A DNA stretch of 64,000 nucleotides from Leucobacter sp. wl10. Its GTDB lineage: Bacteria > Actinomycetota > Actinomycetes > Actinomycetales > Microbacteriaceae. The position numbers and the translations under genes were made by a program. Position 1 is the first letter of the stretch; every line of letters starts with the position of its first letter. The notes under the pieces are model-generated. The model did no database searches. It worked only from the letters and a program-made list of their open reading frames with translations, and was not told the DNA's origin. This document shows, piece by piece, positions 14,694 to 22,307 of the stretch. Location: NCBI RefSeq assembly GCF_003569785.1, contig NZ_KZ983994.1, positions 62,001 through 126,000 on the forward strand, read 5' to 3'.

Positions 14694-16112
14694 CTACTCT
14701 TCCTCTCGTCGGTACGTTTCGAGGAGTCGCAGCCAGACTTCGCTGATCGTGGGGTATGCCGGGACCGCATGCCAGAGGCGGTCGAGCGGAACTTCCCCGA
14801 CGATGGCGATCGTCGCGGCGTGGAGCAGCTCGGCAACGTCCTGCCCGACGAACGTGGCGCCGATGACGACTTGGCGCTCCTCGTCGATGACGAGCTGGGC
14901 CCGGCCCGTGTAGCCGTCGGCGTGCAGACTCGCGCCTGCCACCTGCCCGATGTCGTAGACGACCGTGCGTACTCGGGTGCCCGCCGCGCGGGCCTGCGCT
15001 TCGGTGAGGCCGACGGCGGCGACTTCGGGATCGGTGAACACGACACGCGGGACCGCGAAGCGATCGGCCGTCGCGACATGCCCGCCCCACGGTTCGTCCG
15101 ACAGTGGTGTTCCGTTCAGCCGGGCGGCGATGGCGTCGCCGGCGGCGCGCGCCTGATATTTGCCCTGGTGGGTGAGCAGCGACCGGCCATTGACGTCACC
15201 GACGGCATAGAGCCAGTCTGTGCCGTAGACGAGCATCGTGTCGTCGACCACGAGGTCAGGCCCGAGACCGACTGTTTCGAGTCCGAGGCCGTCAGTGGCC
15301 TGCCTGCGGCCGGTTGCGACGAGGATCTCGTCGGCGTGCACGCTGGTCCCGTCATCCAGACCGACCGTGACCGTTCCCTCCGCGTCACGATCGACGCGGG
15401 AGAGGGCAACGCCGATGCGCACGTCGGCGCCTTCCCCCGCCAGCGCTGCGGCGAGGTGCTCACCGACGAAGGGTTCCTCTCGGTCGAGGAGCGTGCCCTT
15501 GGAGAGGAGTGTCACCCGAGAGCCGAGGGAGGAGTACGCAAAAGCCATCTCGGTCCCGGCGACCCCTCCTCCGAGAATCATCAGGCGCGGTGGCACGTGA
15601 TCTGCTGCGGTCGCTTCGCGGGTGCCCCACGGCCGGGCCTCGGCGAGGCCGGGGATAGCGGGGATGCGCGGGACGGATCCGGTAGCTAGAGCCACTGCCT
15701 TCGTCGAGTAGATCCGGTTGCCGACGTTCACCCGGCCACGGCCGTCGAGGCGTCCGTGGCCGCGGATCAGATCGATGCCGGCGGACTCCACCCAAGCGAC
15801 CTGCCCGTCGTCCTTCCACCCGCTGGTGAAGGCGGTGCGCCGGGCGAGTACCGCAGCAGCGTCGAGCTCTTCGGTAACGGCTTCGCGGGCGCCCGGGAGC
15901 CGGCGTGCGGCGCGGAGGGCATGCCCGCTTCGCAGCAGCGCCTTCGACGGCATGCACGCCCAATACGAGCATTCTCCGCCGACGAGCTCGGATTCGACGA
16001 TGGCGACACGGAGGCCGCGCTGGGTGGCGTAGTCGGCGACGTTCTCGCCGGCGGGGCCACCTCCGATCACGATCAGGTCGTAGTCGGAGACCGTGGTCTC
16101 AGGGGCGTTCAT
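14694..16112 (-). CDS. Pyridine nucleotide-disulfide oxidoreductase (class I, mercuric-reductase/Lpd-like)
   Basis: A 472-residue flavoprotein disulfide reductase, normal length. Visible are the FAD motif GGGPAGENVADYATQRG, the redox-active CSYWACMPSKALL disulfide near residue 50, the NAD(P) motif GGGVAGTEMAFAYSSLG, an ATG motif (ALATGSVPRIP), YAVGDVNGRSLLTHQGKYQA and a C-terminal dimer interface with HAVPAYPTISEVW (His-Pro-Glu-type active-site segment). The start at 16112 follows the DUF308 stop by overlap (ATGA). Likely role is reduction of a thiol, quinone or disulfide in the oxidative-stress operon led by the Ohr gene. The exact electron acceptor is unknown. Confidence 0.9.
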   Translation of the reverse strand: MNAPETTVSDYDLIVIGGGPAGENVADYATQRGLRVAIVESELVGGECSYWACMPSKALLRSGHALRAARRLPGAREAVTEELDAAAVLARRTAFTSGWKDDGQVAWVESAGIDLIRGHGRLDGRGRVNVGNRIYSTKAVALATGSVPRIPAIPGLAEARPWGTREATAADHVPPRLMILGGGVAGTEMAFAYSSLGSRVTLLSKGTLLDREEPFVGEHLAAALAGEGADVRIGVALSRVDRDAEGTVTVGLDDGTSVHADEILVATGRRQATDGLGLETVGLGPDLVVDDTMLVYGTDWLYAVGDVNGRSLLTHQGKYQARAAGDAIAARLNGTPLSDEPWGGHVATADRFAVPRVVFTDPEVAAVGLTEAQARAAGTRVRTVVYDIGQVAGASLHADGYTGRAQLVIDEERQVVIGATFVGQDVAELLHAATIAIVGEVPLDRLWHAVPAYPTISEVWLRLLETYRREEE

Positions 16113-16684
16113 GCGTGCTCCTTGCGAAGCTTGACACTCAGGCGGATGGCGGAGATGAGGAAGAAGATTGCACCCAGGGCGGCGTACCCGGCCGCTCCGG
16201 TCATCACCCCGTTGCCCTTGAGCCCCTGGAAGAGGAACGCGGCTCCGGCGAGCACGGAGATGCCGCCGGAGAGCATCTGGGCGACCTGGCCGCCGGAGCG
16301 GCGGTTGCGGATCGCGGTAATCAGCTGCGGGATGCCGGACATGACCGCCCACACCCCCCAGACCGCAAGCGCGGCGGAGATCGACATCGACGAGGTGATG
16401 CCGAGCGCGATGGCGACGGCGAAGCTGACGACGACGCCTGTCCATTCCGCGGCCTTGGAGCGCTGGCTGTCGGGATCGGCGCGCAGCTGCCACAGCACGG
16501 CGCCTGCGTCGAATGCCGGGTAGACGATCAGCAGCACCGTCAGCAGGGCGTTCGGTTCATTGGCCCTGGCTGCTGTGGCGAACATGATGCCGACCCAGAC
16601 GATCGCGAAGGCGAAGCGGACGAAGTAGAGCGTGCGCAGCTTCCGGCCGTAGGCGATCGCGGACGTGTTCCCAGTGATGGTCAT
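16109..16684 (-). CDS. DUF308/HdeD-like membrane protein
   Basis: A 191-residue integral membrane protein with about six hydrophobic segments. Landmarks are YFVRFAFAIVWVGIMFATA, LLTVLLIVYPAFDAGAVLWQ, VVVSFAVAIALGI and AALAVWGVWAVMSG. It ends with a basic tail, RLSVKLRKEHA. The fold and pattern fit the HdeD/DUF308 family. The role is unclear; the position between ohr and the disulfide reductase suggests membrane redox or stress protection. ATG at 16684 has a GAACAGGAAC leader; its stop overlaps the next start by four bases. Confidence 0.75.
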   Translation of the reverse strand: MTITGNTSAIAYGRKLRTLYFVRFAFAIVWVGIMFATAARANEPNALLTVLLIVYPAFDAGAVLWQLRADPDSQRSKAAEWTGVVVSFAVAIALGITSSMSISAALAVWGVWAVMSGIPQLITAIRNRRSGGQVAQMLSGGISVLAGAAFLFQGLKGNGVMTGAAGYAALGAIFFLISAIRLSVKLRKEHA

Positions 16685-16717
16685 GATGTGTTCCTGTTCT
16701 CGAATCAGGGCGAGTGC

Positions 16718-17149
16718 TCAGGCGACGGTGGTGGCGAGCGTGACGGGGACGTTGCCGCGCGTCGCGACGGAATACGGGCAGACCGCGTGCGCGGCAGCGA
16801 CCAGTTCGTCGGCCGTCTCCTGGGCGATACCGCTTCCGATGCGGACGCGCAGCTCAGCGGCCAGCGCGAGGCCGCCCTCATCGGTCTTGGTCAGCGACAC
16901 CTCAGCGGTGACGGTGGAGTCCGCGATGGGCGCCTTGTGCTGTGCGGCGACCATCTTCAGCGCCGAGTGGAAGCAGGACGCCCACCCGGCGGCGAACAGT
17001 TGCTCGGGGTTGGTCGCGCCACCGGGGCCGCCCATCGCGGTCGGGATCGCCAGGGTCACGTCGAGGAGGCCGTCGTCGGTGGTAGCGCGGCCTACTGCGC
17101 GGCCCTCCCCTGTCGAGGTGGCGGTGGTGGTGTACAGGGGTGCGGACAT
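16718..17149 (-). CDS. ohr: Organic hydroperoxide resistance protein (Ohr/OsmC family)
   Basis: A 143-residue Ohr-type thiol peroxidase. The two catalytic cysteines are in ASCFHSALKMVA (near residue 62) and AVCPYSVATRGN (near 125). Flanking family motifs are NPEQLFAAGW and DVTLAIPTAMGGPGGA. The enzyme reduces fatty-acid and alkyl hydroperoxides using lipoylated partners such as lipoamide dehydrogenase, which may be why a disulfide reductase gene follows in the same operon. The start MSAPLYTTTATSTG has a GGAGACACG leader. It is divergent from a TetR regulator, with a GTCTAC/GTAGAC operator between them; most ohr genes are instead controlled by MarR-type OhrR. Confidence 0.93.
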   Translation of the reverse strand: MSAPLYTTTATSTGEGRAVGRATTDDGLLDVTLAIPTAMGGPGGATNPEQLFAAGWASCFHSALKMVAAQHKAPIADSTVTAEVSLTKTDEGGLALAAELRVRIGSGIAQETADELVAAAHAVCPYSVATRGNVPVTLATTVA

Positions 17150-17191
17150 GACGTGTCTCCTTCTGATCGTCGTCAATAGAGTAACTAGTAC

Positions 17192-17212
17192 GTCTACGTA
17201 GCTAAGGTAGAC
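17192..17212. promoter_or_regulatory. Putative TetR operator between ohr and tetR
   Basis: GTCTAC (17192-17197) and GTAGAC (17207-17212) form a perfect inverted repeat with a 9-base spacer in the divergent promoter region. A smaller CTACGTAG palindrome overlaps the left arm. Binding by the adjacent TetR protein is inferred from position. Confidence 0.6.
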
Positions 17213-17259
17213 TACTTCGTACACCAATGCAACCCGCGCACGACGAACCGGAGGCAGGC

Positions 17260-17856
17260 ATGCAGGCAGACGCAACGGAGACCGCCACGCCGAGGCGCTC
17301 GGCCGGCGCCACGCGCGAGCGCATCCTGGAAGCAACGAACCGGCTGTTCTACACGGAGGGCATCCGTGCCACCAGCGCCGACCGCATCATCGAAGAGGTC
17401 GGCATCACGAAGGTCACCTTCTACCGCCACTTCCGCAGCAAGAGCGATCTCGTGGTCGCCTACCTGACCCATCAGGCCGCTGCGGAGCGCGAGTGGTTCC
17501 AGGGGATGCGTCGCGCTGATGATCCGCTGGGCTCGTTGCACGCCATCGCGTCGGGAATCGGCGCCGCCAGTTGCTCTCCCGGGTTCCGGGGATGCGCGTT
17601 CATCAACGCCGCTGCTGAGTTCTCCGACCCGCACGACCCCGTTCGCGCAGTCGTCGACGCGCACCGTCAGTGGATGCTGGAGACCTTTGCCGCCATCGCC
17701 GCCGACGCCGGTATCGAAGACACCGAAGGAACTGCGCGTCAGCTCATGATGGTTCGGGACGGCGCAATGGTGAACGGCTACCTCGGAAATCCGGAGTCTG
17801 TCGCCGAGTCGCTGAGGGGCGCCTTCGACTCGGTGCTTTCAGCGACAAGAGACTGA
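17260..17856 (+). CDS. TetR-family regulator
   Basis: A 198-residue TetR protein. The N-terminal DNA-binding domain reads RERILEATNRLFYTEGIRAT, then ADRIIEEVGITKVTFYRHFR. The ligand domain carries two cysteines close together (GAASCSPGFRGCAFINAAAEF), which could form a redox switch. ATG 17260 is preferred over 17227 because GGAGG lies five bases before it. It is divergent from ohr and probably represses that operon, responding to hydroperoxides or electrophiles. The redox-switch idea is inference; the GC.FINAA.EF motif is also common in ordinary members. Confidence 0.85.
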   Translation: MQADATETATPRRSAGATRERILEATNRLFYTEGIRATSADRIIEEVGITKVTFYRHFRSKSDLVVAYLTHQAAAEREWFQGMRRADDPLGSLHAIASGIGAASCSPGFRGCAFINAAAEFSDPHDPVRAVVDAHRQWMLETFAAIAADAGIEDTEGTARQLMMVRDGAMVNGYLGNPESVAESLRGAFDSVLSATRD

Positions 17857-18034
17857 CGGCGCGGCGGCTACTCCTGCTTGGAGGGTGGTCATCATGACGG
17901 GGAAGACGACGCCTTTGGCGAGCATGACGATTGCAACAGCGTCACCGTCGGTGGCGTGACCCATCGTCCACTCGATCCGGCCGGGCGGCACGAGCTGCGG
18001 GATCGACGCCCGGATCTGCGCTGGGGTCGAGTCG

Positions 18035-18946
18035 TCAACCTCTGCGCGTCTGAATGTCGCGAAAGTCAGGGGCGCTCCCAGTGATGCCGTTGAGCTCGGC
18101 GACATCGTCCGGGGACAGCGTCAGCGCAGCACCGGTGATGTTCTCGCGCAGGTGCGCGACCTTGGATGTGCCGGGGATGAGCAGGATGTTGGGCGAGCGT
18201 TGCAGCAGCCAGGCCAGCGCGACGGCCATCGGGGTGGCGTTCAGGCGTGCGGCGACGCCTGTCAGGGCGTCGGACTGCAGTGGGGTGAACCCTCCCAGCG
18301 GGAAGAAGGGCACGTAGGCGATGCCATCGGCGGCGAGCTCGTCGATCAGGGCGTCGTCCCACCGGTTGGCGAGGTTGTACATGTTCTGCACGCACACGAT
18401 CGGGGTGATTGCGCGGGCCTCGGCGACCTGCTCGGCGGTGACATTGCTCACCCCGAGCTGACGGATCAGCCCCTGCTCCTGGAGCTCGACCAGGGCCCGC
18501 ATGGCCTCGGCGATCGACCCGGGCCGCGGGCCGGTGGCATCCCCCATGCGCATGTTCACCAGGTCAAGGGTCTCCACTCCGAGGGCGGCGAGATTCTCGT
18601 GGATCTGCTCGCGGAGGTCGTCGGGTGTGCGGGCCGTGGGCCAGCCGCCATCGGCATCGCGATTCGCTCCCACCTTGGTCGCGATCAGCACCGACTCCGG
18701 GTAGGGGTGCAGCGCCTCGCGGATCAGCTCGTTCGTCACCCGCGGGCCATAGGCGTCACTGGTGTCGATGTGGGTGATGCCCTGCTCGACCGCGTCACGC
18801 AGCACCGCAATCGCCCCGTCGTGATCAGCGGGGGGACCCATGACCCACGGGCCGGCCAGCTGCATCGCCCCGTACCCGAAACGGGAGATGGTCCGGTCGC
18901 CGAGATTCCAGGTGCCGCCAGGGAGCGTGGTCGGGTTTGTCGTCAT
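18035..18946 (-). CDS. Aldo/keto reductase
   Basis: A 303-residue NADPH-dependent oxidoreductase of the aldo/keto reductase superfamily. The barrel landmarks are GYGAMQLAG, the THIDTSDAYGP segment with catalytic Asp and Tyr, IATKVG with the catalytic lysine, LGVSNVTAEQV and the cofactor loop ILLIPGTSKVAHLRENI. The usual LHR.D histidine is replaced by NMRMGD, a known variation among actinobacterial members. Start at 18946 (MTTNPTTLPGG) is chosen because upstream codons do not match the family. It is divergent from the HxlR gene, which probably regulates it. The 178 bases between this gene and tetR hold no gene I can support. Confidence 0.9.
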   Translation of the reverse strand: MTTNPTTLPGGTWNLGDRTISRFGYGAMQLAGPWVMGPPADHDGAIAVLRDAVEQGITHIDTSDAYGPRVTNELIREALHPYPESVLIATKVGANRDADGGWPTARTPDDLREQIHENLAALGVETLDLVNMRMGDATGPRPGSIAEAMRALVELQEQGLIRQLGVSNVTAEQVAEARAITPIVCVQNMYNLANRWDDALIDELAADGIAYVPFFPLGGFTPLQSDALTGVAARLNATPMAVALAWLLQRSPNILLIPGTSKVAHLRENITGAALTLSPDDVAELNGITGSAPDFRDIQTRRG

Positions 18947-19012
18947 GATGTCGTCGTGCCTTTCGTAGAACGCAGTCGGGGGTGGCGTTTCCCGCCTCCC
19001 TGCACCAGTATT

Positions 19013-19056
19013 AGAGAGCAACTCTCTTCTGGGAAGTACGCACCCTCGAGTGCGTA
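19013..19056. promoter_or_regulatory. Two palindromes in the aldo/keto reductase-hxlR divergent promoter
   Basis: AGAGAG-CAA-CTCTCT (19013-19027) is a perfect 6-base inverted repeat. TACGCAC (19037-19043) and GTGCGTA (19050-19056) form a perfect 7-base inverted repeat with a 6-base spacer. Both lie in the 137 bases between the divergent starts. They are good candidates for HxlR dimer binding. Confidence 0.6.
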
Positions 19057-19083
19057 ACCACCACGCGCGAAAGGTGAAGGCCC

Positions 19084-19512
19084 ATGGCGACGACAACCGC
19101 GGCCGAACGACGAGAGCAGAACAAGAACGCCTACAACGCGTTCCTCGCCGTGTGTCCGAGCCGTCAGCTCCTGGACCGGCTCTCCGACAAGTGGGTCGTG
19201 CTGATCCTCTGCGCCCTCGGCGGCGACGGTCCCGGCGACCCGGGAGAACCCGCACCCCTGCGCTACTCGGAACTCTCGCGACAGATCGCCGGCGTCAGCC
19301 AGAAGATGCTCACCCAGACCCTCCGCTCCCTCGAACGCGACGGACTGATCACCCGCACCATCACTCCCACCGTGCCCGTCACCGTCACCTACGCACTGAC
19401 CGACCTCGGCCTCTCGCTCTACCAGACCACCCGGCGGCTCAGAGCATGGGCACAGGACAACATGGACGCCGTCCAAGAACACCGCAACCGCTACGACACA
19501 CCCGACACGTGA
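19084..19512 (+). CDS. HxlR-family winged-helix regulator
   Basis: A 142-residue HxlR-type regulator. The conserved cysteine region reads VCPSRQLLDRLSDKWVVLIL. The recognition helix segment is LSRQIAGVSQKMLTQTLRSL, followed by a wing (ERDGLITRTITPTVPVTVTY) and the C-terminal ALTDLGLSLY. HxlR/HypR proteins often sense aldehydes, quinones or hypochlorite through that first cysteine and control a divergent oxidoreductase. The aldo/keto reductase occupies that position here. ATG 19084 has an AAGGTGAAGG leader. Confidence 0.9.
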   Translation: MATTTAAERREQNKNAYNAFLAVCPSRQLLDRLSDKWVVLILCALGGDGPGDPGEPAPLRYSELSRQIAGVSQKMLTQTLRSLERDGLITRTITPTVPVTVTYALTDLGLSLYQTTRRLRAWAQDNMDAVQEHRNRYDTPDT

Positions 19513-19702
19513 GCTTCAGCCGCTCGCTCACGTCTCCGTCCTGTACTGTGAGTGCCGCCTCCAGGGCGTCGGTTACGGCGAGGAGGGCATTCGCGAGCGC
19601 CTCCTCAGTGGCGTTGATCCCGCCGGAGTCCTTCTTGGATTCTTCGCCTGCCAACGCTTTGCGCGCTTCCGCGATCAGGGCGCGAGGCTCTTCGGGGGTC
19701 AT
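19439..19702 (-). CDS. Possible small helical protein antisense to the hxlR end
   Basis: An 87-codon frame starting ATG 19702 with MTPEEPRALIAEARKALAG and continuing with a charged, helical ATEEALANALLAVTDALEAALT. The first 65 residues look protein-like with neighbour-like codon bias. The last part is antisense to hxlR (overlap 19439-19512) and turns cysteine/arginine-rich. Only 21 bases separate it from the divergent membrane-protein start. No domain is recognised; it could be genuine or fortuitous. Confidence 0.4.
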   Translation of the reverse strand: MTPEEPRALIAEARKALAGEESKKDSGGINATEEALANALLAVTDALEAALTVQDGDVSERLKLTCRVCRSGCGVLGRRPCCPVPML

Positions 19703-19723
19703 CTTGTTCGCTACACTGCCCGC

Positions 19724-19999
19724 ATGACCACCGCCACCGACAATCGAGCCCTTCACGCGACCGCTCTGGCCGCCGGGATACTCGCCCTCGTGGTGCTGTT
19801 CACCCTCCCAGGCGGCCCCGTCAGCTACCTGATAGCGATCGCCGCCGGCTTCATAGCGGTCCTGATCGGCCATCGTGCCGTGCGACGCTCCGGCCCCCTG
19901 CTTTGGGCAGCAGTCGGGGGCCTCGTGCTCGCCTACCTCGATTTGGTCGTCTCGTGCGGTCTCATGCTCGTTCGGGTCACGCGACTCCTCGCAGGCTGA
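19724..19999 (+). CDS. Small three-segment membrane protein
   Basis: A 91-residue protein with three hydrophobic helices (ATALAAGILALVVLFTL, VSYLIAIAAGFIAVLIGH, LLWAAVGGLVLAYLDLVV) and short basic loops. No family name can be given with certainty. A TACACT -10 hexamer (19711-19716) sits seven bases before the ATG with no Shine-Dalgarno, so it is probably leaderless. Confidence 0.65.
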   Translation: MTTATDNRALHATALAAGILALVVLFTLPGGPVSYLIAIAAGFIAVLIGHRAVRRSGPLLWAAVGGLVLAYLDLVVSCGLMLVRVTRLLAG

Positions 20000-20772
20000 A
20001 CGCTCTCGATCAGGCGCAGTCCCGTCCTCTTGCGCAACAGGATGAAACCACACTCATCGGCAGCCCTCCTCCCGTCCTCGCGGTGTCGTCGCGGAGCGTG
20101 TCGATGCCGAAGGCATATGCGATCGACTCCGGTATCGGTGCATATCTGCTGCGAAACCGTTTCGGGACGGCATTCGCGGCAGGCACGGCGCTCCCTCTCA
20201 GCTCGACCGCTTACCAGGCAGAAGACCGCAATTCGCAGTCTCCCCGTCGAGAGGCTCCGGACCCGACCGAAACCGGCCATCAACGCTCGCCGATCACTCG
20301 CGAGAGAGAATCGTGAGAACCAGCAGATCTGGAGAGTGGCTTCTGCCGACGGGGGTGCTGCGCCAGTCGTAGAAGTGCCTTCTTCAGGGCGGGAAAGCCC
20401 GCCCGACCGCGCGCGGCCGGCGCGCCAGGCGACCGGCATCGGCTCGATCAGCGCCCCATCCGCAGGTCGACGTTCTCCGTCAGCAGGTGCAGCGTCGACG
20501 CGTCGACGGTGGTGAATTCTGCCGTGCCGCCGTCGTGCGACGTCAGGCCGTGAAAGCCGACTCGATGCGCAGATCCTCCTCGACTGGTGGATCGCATCGG
20601 GAGAACCGGGAGCGTGCGCCGCCGTCGCAGCTCGAAAGGCCGCCCGCTCACGAGGGTTCACGCGCGATCGCTGCCCCCAGCGTCCATGATTTCCAGTCAC
20701 CGAGCGTTCACCGGCGTGGGATACGCTCGTGCCGAGGCGGCGCCGAGGCGGCGCCGCGGGAAGGGAGCGAAC
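20000..20772. other. Long interval without a clear gene
   Basis: About 770 bases. Open frames on both strands are arginine/serine-rich and unlike any family I know. On the minus strand, the last residues of a frame ending at 20448 (GFHGLTSHDGGTAEF, then HLLTENVDLRMGR) look like the genuine C-terminus of a lost gene. The final 110 bases carry the promoter and GGGAAGGGAGC ribosome site of the SDR gene. GC content dips near 20100-20350. Probably a decayed region. Confidence 0.4.
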
Positions 20773-21546
20773 ATGGGATTCGACAAGAGCGTAGCCGTCG
20801 TGACAGGCGGGGTCTCCGGTATCGGAGCGGCGATCACGAAACGTCTCGCCGGACTGGGGGCGCAGGTGTTCGTCGCCGACATCAACGCCGACGCGGTGGC
20901 CGCCGCGTCCGAGACCTTCGGGCCGAATGTCGCGGGGCTGCGCACCGACGTCACGAACGAGGCGGATATGGAGGCGCTGTTCGCCGCGGCCGTCGAGCGG
21001 TTCGGAACGGTCGATGCGGTGTACAACGTCGCAGGCGGATCGCGCCCGGGCAGCATTGTCGACATGGACCTGGCTACGTGGGATTTCAACATCCGTCTCA
21101 ACCTGTACGGCGCCTTCCTGGGTACCAAGTTCGGTGCTCAGCAATTCCTCGCCGAGGGCAAGCCGGGCGTCATCGTCAACGTCGCATCCTTGAACTCGGA
21201 GGTGCCGATGCATCTCGGAGCCGGCTACTCCACCGCCAAGGCCGGGGTCGTCATGCTCACGAAGAACGCCGCCCTGGAACTCGCCGAGAAGCGGATCCGG
21301 GTCAACGCGGTCTCGCCCGGGTTGGTCGACACCCCGCTGACCGGTGGGCTGCTCGGCATGGACGGGGTGATGGAGGCCTATCTCGACCGCATCCCGGCGA
21401 AGCGGGCGGCTGACCCGGATGAGATCGCCGGAGTGGCGCTCTTCCTGGCATCGGAGGACGCCTCGTACGTCAACGGAGTGAACATCGTCGCGGACGGTGC
21501 CTGGTCGACGAGCGGATACCCGGACCTTCGCCGGTTCATCGGCTGA
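20773..21546 (+). CDS. Short-chain dehydrogenase/reductase (SDR)
   Basis: A 257-residue classical SDR. It shows the TGGVSGIGAAI cofactor motif, DVTNEADM, the NVAGGSRPG variant of the NNAG motif, catalytic serine in VNVASLNSEV, the YSTAKAG Tyr-Lys pair near residue 152, and PGLVDTPLTGG. The C-terminal IAGVALFLASEDASYVNGVN is standard. It reduces or oxidises a hydroxy/keto substrate with NAD(P). ATG 20773 has a GGGAGC Shine-Dalgarno; codons further upstream are not part of the fold. It stands alone on its strand. Confidence 0.92.
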   Translation: MGFDKSVAVVTGGVSGIGAAITKRLAGLGAQVFVADINADAVAAASETFGPNVAGLRTDVTNEADMEALFAAAVERFGTVDAVYNVAGGSRPGSIVDMDLATWDFNIRLNLYGAFLGTKFGAQQFLAEGKPGVIVNVASLNSEVPMHLGAGYSTAKAGVVMLTKNAALELAEKRIRVNAVSPGLVDTPLTGGLLGMDGVMEAYLDRIPAKRAADPDEIAGVALFLASEDASYVNGVNIVADGAWSTSGYPDLRRFIG

Positions 21547-21780
21547 TCGGAGACCGGTTCGGCACCACCCTCGGCACGGTCGTCGGTACGAGCGAGGGCA
21601 TCGAGACGTGAAGGGGGGCGGCGAGGCCGTGGCCGGCTTCCCCGCCCCTGGGACTCCGGTCGGCGCGGCGGCCTCAGCACTCACCGCCTCCAGGAGCAGG
21701 ATCGGGACGGCGACCCGGTGCTCCGCCACGTCGCCGTCCGCCGCTCGCACCGTGTCACCCGGTGGCACCGGTGCGCCCTT

Positions 21781-21811
21781 TGCACGATTGCCCATCATGA
21801 TGCACGATGGG
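21781..21811. promoter_or_regulatory. Repeat elements upstream of the DoxX gene
   Basis: TGCACGAT occurs twice exactly 20 bases apart (21781 and 21801). The same stretch contains a CCCATC/GATGGG inverted pair (21791-21796 and 21806-21811) and the palindrome CATCATGATG. Likely a regulator site. The rest of 21547-21861 holds no gene I can support. Confidence 0.45.
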
Positions 21812-21861
21812 GTCACCCACCGATCGTCGACGACTCCCGTCCGAACATCCCGGAGAATGCC

Positions 21862-22227
21862 ATGCTCATCGCCCTCTGGATCGTCAACGCGCTCCTCGCG
21901 CTCGCCTTTCTCGCCGCGGGCGGCACGAAGCTCGCCCGCCCCAAGGACGCCCTCGCGGCGAGGGGCATGGGCTACGTCGAGGACTTCGCGGCACCCACCA
22001 TCAAAGCCATCGGCGCGCTGGAGGTGCTCGGCGCGCTCGGCCTGGTCCTGCCGCTCGCCACGGGCATCGCGCCGGTGCTCACGCCGCTCGCCGCCGTCGG
22101 CCTCACGATCACCATGATCGGCGCGATCGTCGTCCACGCGCGACGCCGGGAGAGCCCCGCGCCCGCCGTCGCGCTCGGGGTGCTCTCGGCGGCGAGCGCC
22201 GTGCTCGGCTTCATCACCCTGCTGTGA
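21862..22227 (+). CDS. DoxX-family membrane protein
   Basis: A 121-residue membrane protein with four hydrophobic helices. WIVNALLALAFLAAGGTKLA is the DoxX opening (ALAFL.AG..KL), followed by IGALEVLGALGLVLPL, a third helix LAAVGLTITMIGAIVVHARR and a terminal helix LSAASAVLGFITLL. DoxX-like proteins are linked to thiosulfate:quinone or redox systems in some bacteria, but most small ones are uncharacterised. ATG 21862 has a CGGAG leader, with a repeat-rich candidate regulator site 50-80 bases upstream. Confidence 0.85.
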   Translation: MLIALWIVNALLALAFLAAGGTKLARPKDALAARGMGYVEDFAAPTIKAIGALEVLGALGLVLPLATGIAPVLTPLAAVGLTITMIGAIVVHARRRESPAPAVALGVLSAASAVLGFITLL

Positions 22228-22307
22228 GCCCGGGTCGAGGGGCCGCCGCGGGCCGGGCGCCGCGAGCGCGTCGGGCGTAGGCTCGAAGCGGACGGGAGGG
22301 GGTCGGA

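Noticed and set aside
17839..18105. 88-codon minus-strand frame between tetR and the aldo/keto reductase
   Set aside because: It overlaps both genes, has no ribosome site or domain, and could only be a fragment at best.
20448..20651. 67-codon minus-strand frame ending HLLTENVDLRMGR
   Set aside because: The end looks protein-like but no start, partner or family could be recognised; noted only as possible gene decay.
19933..22137. 734-codon minus-strand frame across the SDR and DoxX genes
   Set aside because: Shadow of GC-rich coding DNA; no domain, and the SDR and DoxX frames on the plus strand are unmistakable.
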